From Carposina sasakii (Eukaryota > Arthropoda > Insecta > Lepidoptera > Carposinidae), in contig CP053154.1 of NCBI GenBank assembly GCA_014607495.2, forward strand, positions 11,718,001-11,782,000: a DNA stretch of 64,000 nt, in the 5' to 3' direction. Position numbers and translations under genes: made by a program. Below are positions 54,964-64,000 of this stretch, piece after piece. The stretch's first letter is position 1. Every line of letters begins with the position of its first letter. The notes beneath the pieces are model-generated. The model was not told where the DNA came from. It did no database searches and worked only from the letters and a program-made list of their open reading frames with translations.

Positions 54964-55230
54964 ATTATTATTGAAATATTATATTGAAAATTTGTTTAAA
55001 AAACGTTTGCAAAATTTGGGAAATGTTATTAATTTACTTATATGTATATTTGCATATTAAAAGTTAAACTACAAAATGAGGTAACCTAACTACGATGCTA
55101 CGAAATTCGTAGACAGATTACGACTTTTGCAGTAAATTAATAACATTTAAATATGACAATCTTAATAATATTTCCCAAATTTTGCAAACGTTTTTTAAAC
55201 AAATTTTCAATATAATATTTCAATAATAAT
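54964..55230. repeat. Perfect 61-bp inverted repeat, with outer-to-inner continuation
   Basis: 54964-55024 and 55170-55230 are exact reverse complements over 61 bp, from ATTATTATTGAAATATTA to AAAATTTGGGAAAT on the left arm. The pairing continues inward (GTTATTAATTTACT at 55025-55038 with AGTAAATTAATAAC at 55131-55144) after a 25-base interruption in the right arm. The loop is about 90 bp. There is no ORF and no target duplication noted. Confidence 0.92.
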
Positions 55231-55477
55231 CTATCAAATTAAATCCTCTGCTCCAATATGAAAAGTACACCCCATGGTAGGGGAAGATCCTCCATTAGTA
55301 ATATTGCGTCGTCAACCTCGCCCTTACACAATACGGCCACCTTGGAAATTCACCTCTCAGAAACGAAAAGATATTTTCATGAAAAACTCTATTGTAGTAC
55401 GGCCTTTAGAATTCAAGTAAAAAAAGTTACTATTTATAATGCTTTTAATTTATTTTATTATATTTAACTTCAATTTA

Positions 55478-55875
55478 TTAAAGTGGGACGACCCTTAGTG
55501 TGGGACGCTACATGCGTGGACACACTGGCACCGTCCCATCTCCCTGAAACGTCGCAAAAAGCAGACGGCGCTGCTGAACCTGCGGAATCCCTCAAACGGC
55601 GCAAATATTCCAGCCTCGACGGACCCTGGGCCCTTGGGGCCCGGCAGCGCTCCAAACATACAGGGACCTGGCCGGGCGGCTCGTAGGGTCCACACGTGAC
55701 CAAAATGCTGGCTGCTACTTAGGCCAAAGAATAAGCATAGCCATTCAGCGCGGCAACACAGCCAGCATTTTGGGCACACTACCCGATAAGGTAGATAGGC
55801 TGACCATCCAAAATTTGGATGGTCAACCGACCTCCCATAGGTACGACATAGACCTAAGTTGTTCTAAGTTAGCTA
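55478..55875 (+). mobile_element. LINE-like ORF C-terminal remnant
   Basis: A frame from 55483 reads RPLVWDATCVDTLAPSHLPE, then AAEPAESLKRRKYSSLDGP and ends in a stop at 55684-55686. It matches 3812-4075 in inverted orientation, including downstream non-coding sequence. I recall this as the extreme C-terminus of a non-LTR element pol protein. The upstream reverse-transcriptase domain is not present. Confidence 0.55.
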
Positions 55876-55879
55876 GAAT

Positions 55880-56640
55880 ACATTATTTTAAATATCTTAT
55901 TTAAATATACTTTCGTTACCATAATAATATTGTAAGCTTCGAAATATTTTTGAAAAGAACATAACATACGTCCAATACATAAATGTATGTCATATTCTAT
56001 AATATGATTTAACATTGCTGTCAAAGAGATGTTATAGTTACATACCCAGTATACTTTCATAGCAGATAGTAGAGAGTATCCTTTTCGAAACATGAATGCA
56101 GTTGCAAACCTATTGCAATAATTTCACCGTCCCTACTTGAATTGATTCAAAGCAAACAAGCTTGTTCCTGGAATGCTATTACTGTTGCACGAAGTCAATA
56201 CAATGTCACTCCTAGTTGGGAAGGTACTTGAACGGATGCAACATTGCTTCCAATTAAATCGTAAGCTATGCAACAAAAGAGAATTCTCAATCTATACGTT
56301 ACCATTGTATTTGAAACACTTATTCATCGTCAAGATTGATTTCACGATAAAAATATCGGTATTTTTGACAAATCCTATGCATATTTTAATTTTTTTAAAA
56401 ATTGGGTTTTTTGTGCTTAAAGACGGATGACGGCAGTGTTCAGAAAAACCAGTAATGGTTTATGTAAACACTGCATTAGCACGAACTATTGTGAGTTGTG
56501 TGGAAATAAATAAATAAAGTTTTCATCGGAATAATCATGAAATAATCGGACAGAAAATTCTGTTCAAAATTCTGAGGTTTGAATTGTCAAATGTCAAGAG
56601 TAACTGAGCAACCAGTATTTATCAATATTTCATTCATACA
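55880..56640. other. No gene recognised
   Basis: ORFs of 74-85 codons on either strand have background codon use and no motif. Confidence 0.4.
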
Positions 56641-56645
56641 TACGT

Positions 56646-56830
56646 AAGCGCAGGCCACACCGCCAGCAGGCGGGCGGAGCGAGCTAGGCAGGCGAGCATC
56701 GTTTCACCTCTTTACTTACATCGGTTCACACCGCGAACTACCGAGCTAAGCTACGTCAACGTCAGTTTGTATAGTTACCCTCTCTCGTTTCGTCCGCCCG
56801 CCTAGCTCGCTGGCGGTGTGGCCTGTGCTT
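56646..56830. mobile_element. GC-rich MITE with AAGCGCAGGCCACACCGCC ends
   Basis: Left AAGCGCAGGCCACACCGCCA and right TGGCGGTGTGGCCTGTGCTT are inverted repeats with one mismatch over about 22 bp. Inside are further inverted parts (GGCGGGCGGAGCGAGCTAGG versus CGTCCGCCCGCCTAGCTCGC). There is no ORF. Target duplication is unclear. Confidence 0.8.
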
Positions 56831-59513
56831 TATACTTATCATTCCATTTATTTCGATGTAGCTGAAAAGTTGTGCTGAATCTCACATAAACTCAAATCTA
56901 CATTTCGGATATTAAACGAAATGCCAGGTTACCATCCCATCGCCTATTAATTATGTAATATACGTGATTACATGGGATCCCAGCTCTTCTTACATATGAG
57001 GTCGCCCTTTAAATATAAGTTTACATATAATACCCACCTTAATAGTTTCTGAATCAAAACTTTCATATGTTACTAATGAGGATTATGTTTCTCAACGTTA
57101 TTACGCTTAATTATTTATAAATAACTGTCACTTTAAATTGATATCAAGACATCAGCAGTTTTGGCCTCTTAGGATGAAAGTGGGTCAAAAATGGACAGTC
57201 ATCGCTCTAGAAGATCGAACTTTACTCGCTTCCATACTCCGACATCGACGTTGATACGAGTAGTCGCTTCCAACTAGGTAATTGGATTTTTAGGCGTTCT
57301 GATATTCTATCTAGCTCAGCAAATATTTATGGAGTTTGTGAAGATATTAATATTAGAAAGTACAAATAACTAAGAAAGTTGTTTCTTAGCACAGTAAAAC
57401 CTAAAACATATAAACACTTAGAACTTTCGACATCAAGGCAAGTTTTTTTAATATCCCTCTAATCAATCTTTATCTTTGGTTAGTGTAAAACAATTTATAT
57501 CCGAACCAAAGTGTGACCATTCTCGCACCTAAGTTTTAAATTCTTTTATTATATACCTATACAGTATGAAATATTTAGAGACGATAGAAGAAATTGTCCT
57601 AACGGTTGGAAATAAAAGAAATAAACTTTCTACGTGTAATATATCCACATATGTATGGCAGATACTGAACTTTTTATGACTAATGGGTATCAAGATAGAG
57701 GTATATTACGAAACCGGTACACACAATACAATTCCTTTCAAGTTACATCCCGTAAAGCAGGTTAAGGGTGACGTGCCATTCTTCACACAATACAATTTCC
57801 TGTACGTCCCCAACAGGTCACGCACACCTTGCCAATAATTAAAATATATGAACGATCAGGGGAATAATAAGCTTTGTTTTATATAATTGAGCTGCAAAAA
57901 TCTATTTTACGCACAATTAAATACACTCACAGAGGGTATAAGCCTTAATGCAATTTGCTAACATTTAAATGAATGAATAAATGATGAACGAAATTAGTGT
58001 GCGTTGATGAACAGCGTCAAAATCGAGTTAAACAATCGGTATGTGATTGAGTAAATAAGAACCAAACTAGCATAAATTTCAATAAGGTCCAACATTGAAT
58101 CGTAACAAAAACTCAACCTCAATAAAAGTATAAGGGCGGTAAATTAATATGTGCCATTATTCTTTAGTACAATGCGATCACAGTGACCCTTTGCCCGCAA
58201 TATTGAATCTCGCAGCGGCGTTTAAGGAATTCTCCTAATATTTGGGAAACATTCGACAAAAGCTACGAGGGTATCCGATGTAGGCAGGGTAGAAGTGTCA
58301 ATATCGAATTTATAGGAATACGTAAGTACGAGTCGAACCTTCGATGAATACAGGTTTTTTTTGTATATTTTTTTAATAGCAACCTTGATGTATGTTTATT
58401 CTTCTTCTTCTGGCACGCCACAAGGCTACTGACACAGTATGTTTTATAAATGAAATTGTATGTTTATTGACAGAGTGAAAATAAATTTATAGGCCAGCGC
58501 TTTGCTAGTCTCGCGAATGTAACCCGTTAAATTCATGAAGTTATATAAGGTATCTAGCAGGTCTATGAATATACTGAATTCACTTAACTTTGTTGCTAAT
58601 AAGTTTGTGGTTGTGCGCGCGTTGTCAGCTTACACTACCACTCTAATATTAATAAACGTGGATCACAAATGGAACAATATTACTCTGAAATGTAAACTCA
58701 CATTTTATATGGAATAAGACTTAGGTTAAGTCGTAAGTCGGAAAAAGAATGCTTGGAATTATGAGACGAAAGACGTTGAAGCCACAGCTTAAAATTTAAA
58801 AACCTATTTTCACACCACACATTGTCATTGTGATATTGAATGTAAAATTAATTAACTGCTCATAAGGACTAATTTATGAACTTTTCCCAGTACGGGCTGC
58901 GAGAGTAAAATGAGCTTTCTGATAACTCCAAAACTTATCAAGCTAAGTTGAATATTTTTATTTGTGCTTAAGAAAGTATAGCGTTAATAGGTATACGAGT
59001 ACATACTGAATAACTAGTAAGTAATAGAAGTATACACTGCTGTAAAACATTTTTTAATATAATATTTTCTCTGATACTCATGTTTTTAGCCAATTCTCGC
59101 CGATGTAGGCAATATAGAGGGGGTTAGGTCGGGGATGTCAACAATGAATTTATATAAATTCGCACGGATCAAATGACAGTTCTACAAGTTCGTGTAGAAA
59201 TGTTCTCCTATTTACCAACCATGTGTACGCATTGTAATTCAAAATAGTATTGTTTAGAGAAGTTGTACTAGTTTACGAGTAGGTGTTATTGCTTGACTAC
59301 TGAGTTATAAAACAATACCTACGCAATCACAACTATTAGTCAATGAAATACTCTTTAATGTAATAATATTTCAATCTTTTAGTGTAAACCATAGGTGTAA
59401 ACAGTAGTTGATTATATAAAACCCGAAACTCACTGTTTGGTGTGCGGTTATAGAAAATCAGATAGTTCTTACAATCAGATTGCCAAATGAGATTGTATCG
59501 TGTGAAAGAGATA
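56831..59513. other. AT-rich sequence, nothing recognised
   Basis: A fragment CTTCTTCTTCTGGCACGCCACAAGG at about 58401-58425 matches the body of the RTE-tailed retroposons on the minus strand. Otherwise no feature can be supported; the 60-codon ORF at 58535 has no motif. Confidence 0.4.
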
Positions 59514-59845
59514 TCTTCTATGTATACAAATAATAAAAATGTAACGGATCGCTGTCTGTACATGGAAGGTATATGAGAAAAATATTATAGGAGATCTTTA
59601 TCAACGCAATAGTACCCAGAAGAATGATTTTTGGTTTTTTTTTTGTCGGTTTGTCTGTGCGTTTGTGCACGCTAATCTCAGAAACGGCTTAACCGATTTC
59701 GATGCAGTTTTCAGGAATATATTGTGGCTGGTCCCACTTAACATATAGACTAATTTTTATCCCGGGAAAATGTTTTTATTCCGGATAATTTCGACATTTT
59801 GTTTTTTCTGCAGTACACGCGGACGGAGTCGCGGGCGTCCACTAG
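59514..59845 (+). mobile_element. Non-autonomous Helitron, family 1
   Basis: Begins TCTTCTATGTATACAAATAA after an A and follows the family order (AAAATGTAACGGATCGCTGT, AACCGATTTCGATGCAG, TTTATCCCGGGAAAATG). It ends CACGCGGACGGAGTCGCGGG-CGTCCA then CTAG (59842-59845) before T. Confidence 0.8.
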
Positions 59846-60402
59846 TAAGAAATAAATATGAAGTTGACAAGTGAAATAGAGAAATAGAGTTATGCGCATA
59901 GAAAGAGAAGTCAGTCTGGCATTTGTGCAGTGTACCTTCTGCACTTCTACGGCCAGATCACCTAGGCCTTAAATCTCTTTTATCCCAAAATCAAGGCAGT
60001 TTAGTAGCGTTTTGGGGAGCTTCAAGTAGTTAAGGGGAGTTTGCCATCACGGCTTGTTTATTAAAACCATTGTTTCCAAATTTAACGAGCAAAGTTAGAG
60101 GTCCTTTTAATCAATCTGCCCTGGACCGAGTTACCAAATATTACATTTTGTGAAGTTAAATACCATTTTATAACACACATAGTAATAGTAATAAGGCTAT
60201 CAGAATTGATTGCTCATCATACATAGCTACTTTCAGGTGCTGATTTTTATTCTAAAAAATTATAGACTGGCTCTCATTTCGCAAAGGTGCCAGACTATCC
60301 AGGATAAAAAGTTAATGTTACTAATGTATCTACCCAAACGTATAGGGTTATCGTCACTAAAAACTAGTGTAAATTAACTACATACATATCTATGTTAACT
60401 TT

Positions 60403-60524
60403 TACATACTCATATACATAAAATCACGCCTTTTTCCCGGAAGGGTAGGGAGAGAACGGATCTCCACTTGCTACGAGCCTGACACACCCCTTTTGCTTCA
60501 TCTACTTTAATTATTCTTCTATTG
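60403..60524 (-). mobile_element. 5'-truncated retroposon with 11-bp TSD
   Basis: Flanked by ATGTTAACTTT at 60392-60402 and 60525-60535. The interior (TATACATAAAATCACGCC, TTCCCGGAAGGGTAGGGAGA) matches 53375-53575. The tail is at the left, so the element lies on the minus strand. Confidence 0.7.
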
Positions 60525-60539
60525 ATGTTAACTTTCGGT

Positions 60540-61535
60540 ACTCATAAATGTATGTTAACTCGAAATTCAAATAACGATTGAATACTTTCCCAATCAATTC
60601 CAGTTTGATAAAAGAAATATCTTACATTGTTTCGACTTGTTAAGTTGTTGAAAAATTTTATATAATTTTGCTTGGGATTCCGAATTTGAGAAGTTTGTCT
60701 TAAAAGTTACAAAGCGTCGGGGACAGCCATGGTTAATTCATTTTGCATAATTATTACGAAAATTTCTCTTCCTTCCCTACTTTGTATTGTAAAGTTATGT
60801 CAGTCCTTGTTATAACACCGAAGGCAGTACAACGTCATTAGTTACAATTTTGTTGACAGCTATGAAAATATCCTAACATAATATATCATATTTACTATCT
60901 GACATGACGAAAAGGACCTAAAATATTCTAATAAATTTAGTTTCATATGCATGTTCAATGTATTGTGAAAATTCAGCATAACTTAGGTATTTTCACATCA
61001 AGTGCATCATCTTGCTACCCACTTGATTCGGACAGGTCTCACAGACTACACAAACTTTAACCAATTTCAATACTTACTACCCTTCGACCAAGCACTAAAG
61101 AAGGCCCTATACTCAACACGAGTCCCAATCATGGCTCAATAGTTACGTATCGGAAAACATTTAACACTATCCACACGCCGCGCACGTATCGCATGTGCTT
61201 AATGTGATCGTCCTCAATCACAGTGTAGCGGGAGCCGAAAAATTCCGTACCGGAAATAAACGAATACAATAGTTCTAAACCCGGACAAAATATGGCTGCA
61301 CCTCAAATTGGACAAAACATTTCGGTTATACTTAATTATCAATTCAGCCTGGAACCTGCGCTGAAGCGGGGTTCACTAGAATACATCGGCTGCAAATAGG
61401 TACATGTCGTAGAGTCGACTAAGCCACGACTAAGCTTAGTGGCGTTCTCTCTGCTTGACAGCTTGTTTTGACACTAACCTTTTAAATCTGACACAGTTTG
61501 GTAACACAGCGGCTTATCAACTAAATTACCAGCAT
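60540..61535. other. No gene recognised; GC-balanced part at 61150-61400
   Basis: The part around CCACACGCCGCGCACGTATCGC is less AT-rich than average but has no open frame or repeat match. It might be regulatory; there is no direct evidence. Confidence 0.3.
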
Positions 61536-61538
61536 ATA

Positions 61539-61915
61539 CAGGGTGTTTTTTTGTGGCCACCTTTAACGAAGGGTACGTATTCTATACATGAAATAAAGTA
61601 AGTTTATGCCAAAAAAAATGCTGGGAATTTTTTTTTTTTTTTTTTAATTTAAATTCCTTAATCGTGCGAAATTTATAGTGTCTAGTGTTTATGTTAGTTT
61701 TTTTATAGACAGATATTAATTATTTTTCGTGAAAAAATCCTGCTACGCGCGTCTATGTGCATTTATGCAGAAAAACGCAGTCTATTTACTCAACTTTGGA
61801 CCCTAATATTTTGGAAACCAGACACTTCCCAGGTATGCTTCCATGGAGAAAAATGATCGTGATGATGAGGAGATTCCGTAGTTTTCGGGAACGTTGACGA
61901 CCAAAAATCATCCTG
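61539..61915 (+). mobile_element. TA-flanked CAGGGTG element, family C
   Basis: A 377-bp element from CAGGGTGTTTTTTTGTGGCC to CATCCTG with TA on both sides. It matches 21445-21837 nearly throughout. There is no ORF. Confidence 0.85.
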
Positions 61916-62375
61916 TATATCTTACTGCTCGCTATTACAGGTAACACATAATTATATAATTACTTACTTTTAAATGTTTAACGATTACACTGCTGTTAAG
62001 CACGGTACCACAAATTAGATAGTAGTACGGTACTTTATTTCTATTAAGGCGGCACTATATTTTTTGTAGACATTAAAATAATTAAATATCAAGTATAACA
62101 TACGGTGTAACAATAATCAGCATTTGGTAAAGACGCAGACGTCTCGTAAGGGGCGATAATGGTACTACTTATTATTTGACGACGTTTCACAAACCTTCCT
62201 TTTCATGAAAAGGTTAACAGAATACCTGGTTTTATTATTTTTCCAGGACAAACGTCTCGCGCGCGGCTTTATCCATCCTTCCTGTATTTTATATTTCGTG
62301 TGTGGAAAATATAATGTTTTTGCCAAGAAACTAGAAGATAAAAGCTTTACAAATGGCATATCTGAATTTAAATAT

Positions 62376-62480
62376 CATCTTCTTCTTCAGCCTATTGCAG
62401 TCCACTGCTGGACGTAGGCCTCCCCCAGAGCACGCCACAAGGCCACTGCCACAGCGTGGTGACTATGGGCAAAACCCCCC
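62376..62480 (-). mobile_element. 5'-truncated RTE-tailed retroposon with 14-bp TSD
   Basis: Perfect direct repeats CTGAATTTAAATAT at 62362-62375 and 62481-62494 flank the element. On the minus strand it is GGGGGGTTTTGCCCATAGTC through GGCCTACGTCCAGCAGTGGA to a (GAA)n/GAT tail. It keeps only the last ~105 bp of the element seen at 7308-7571, as expected from incomplete reverse transcription. It disrupts a 70-codon frame from 62205 that has no support as a gene. Confidence 0.88.
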
Positions 62481-62494
62481 CTGAATTTAAATAT

Positions 62495-64000
62495 AATCTA
62501 CCCTAAATATAAAATCGTGAAAGGCAAGTAAGTTAGCTTTAAATTATCTATTCTAATCCATATTTAAGTAAAGCTAAACTTGTACATATCCTTTTAAAGA
62601 AATTACGCTAATAGATAAACGTGAAATACCTACACACAGAGTTAATATGAAAAAATGTATTAAACATTTTTTTATACATACAAAATATACTGTAAATATA
62701 TTATAATAAGTTATGCCACAATATAGCCGAATTATGAACATAAGGCGACCACAAGTAAGTAATTTACCAGCCTTGCAATATTTATGAAAATGTAATAATT
62801 ATGGAAATATGACCTGTGACTGTAATTTTACTAAAGTCACGTTTACCTTGAAAAAACTTGAGACGACTCGACATTTTTTATGGTAAATGAATGAACTTTT
62901 TATTGCCTTCATTTCGCAAAAAACACGTCTTCTAAGTTAGTTCTTTATGTACCCTTATTTTTGGAAATGTCTGATTTGTTCTACCTACCTAATATCTTCT
63001 TACACTATTATATTATTGCATACTAGTTATATTAATAATATGATATATTTATGATTCTTATTTTATTATAATGGGCAATAGTTTAAGTACATTTTGTCAC
63101 TGGAGGGGAGGAAAAACGACAAAAGTAGGTATCTTTACCCACTCCTATATTTCGCTTGATTGTATTAAAATAAATCCAGATAAAAAGAATATCAAGATAA
63201 TCTCGTGATTTCTTTCTAGTCTACAGCACAGATCCATTTATAAGATTTAATTTGATGCAGACTACCTATCTACATCGCTCGACACAACATGCCATTTAGC
63301 TGAAATTTTACACCAGAAAATTTTATTTGTATCAGAATGAATACTATGAATAATTATTCGTTTTCAAATTATGATAAGTTACAATAATGCCATATTTTAA
63401 TGCAGATTTTTTGTTTAGTTTTCATTCTAGTGAATTTAACATTATTATATTTAAACAAAGTATAAAATATTTTCGTACCTAAACTTCTTCAGTGCAATAT
63501 TAAACTTGTTTCGGAACGTTCGCATTGCTGCATCAGAAATATTTCTTTGGGCAATTTTGAAAGTACAATATTACTGTACAATATTACTGCGGAAACTCTA
63601 GTGTATTCAAGTTATATTCAAATGTATAGTAAAGATGACGAATTTCGTATGTCAGAATTCTACCTACGAGTAATAAACTATTTACAATGAATAAGTTCAC
63701 TTTATAAAAGGCATGTACGGTACTACGGTACCTATGCTTATGTACCTTTACTATATACTTGGATGTTACATATAAAGAGATTCTGCAAACTTTCTTTGTG
63801 TCTTACAGTTAAATAACGGTATGCTTTACGAATACACACGCGGACGATTATACATAGATAGAGTAATGGTAGTTTGCTTAAGATCATTGCCTTGATTAAA
63901 AATATTTACCCAGCCAAAATATTATTTAATTTGATGTAATGTTAATTTAATGTTCAATTTTATTTTGTATCTAATTGTAATTTTATTTATAATTGTTTAC
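62495..64000. other. AT-rich sequence, nothing recognised
   Basis: No ORF over about 60 codons, repeat copy or terminal structure was found up to the window end. Confidence 0.45.

Noticed and set aside
62205..62417. 70-codon plus ORF
   Set aside because: It runs into a retroposon with a 14-bp TSD and its minus-strand counterpart is equally open; no motif.
1..64000. CRISPR arrays, bacterial operons, phage or viral genes
   Set aside because: No regularly spaced direct repeats, ribosome-binding-site-led ORFs or viral hallmark genes were seen; introns and Helitron/LINE/SINE content are eukaryotic.

Overview
The window looks like nuclear DNA from a moth or butterfly (Lepidoptera). It is AT-rich, has spliced exons with GT/AG borders and no bacterial-style gene packing, and is crowded with repeat types I associate with Lepidoptera: Helitrons ending in a GC-rich CCGCGACTTCGTCCGCG-type hairpin, RTE-like LINE fragments, tRNA-derived SINEs, and short hairpin transposons flanked by TA. 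The order is inferred; no gene here names the species.

Only one host gene is well supported. Four plus-strand exons (14478-14563, 15226-15333, 21931-21990, 24417-24503) join in frame to give the last 112 residues of a small multi-pass membrane protein. I tentatively place it with insect four-transmembrane proteins of the DUF4728/pasiflora type. Its first exon(s) were not found and may lie upstream or outside the window. Two features stand out. The donor of the third exon sits in a perfect 20-bp tandem duplication, and use of the second donor would add an early stop. The stop codon is UGA followed by CUA, and the same frame then stays open for 42 codons to a second UGA, so stop-codon readthrough is a real candidate.

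Layout: 1-11.4 kb is repeat-rich flank (tandem duplications, a zinc-finger transposase remnant, LINE, SINE and Helitron pieces, and an RTE LINE lying between two blocks of a CACCAAAATT-rich repeat). 14.5-24.6 kb is the gene, with introns full of nested DNA transposons, Helitrons and SINE copies; a long 3' UTR may reach about 26.1-26.6 kb. 26.7-64 kb has no confident host gene. It holds a foldback element with about 275-bp arms (31.0-31.8 kb), a Helitron keeping the C-terminal end of its helicase (35.3-36.1 kb), a 974-bp TIR transposon (42.4-43.4 kb), several retroposons with clear target-site duplications, and one orphan exon-like ORF (45.3 kb).

Repeat calls rest on comparing copies inside this window, on terminal structure (TIRs, TSDs, Helitron 5'-TC and 3'-CTRR between A and T) and on remembered family features. 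No database search was possible.
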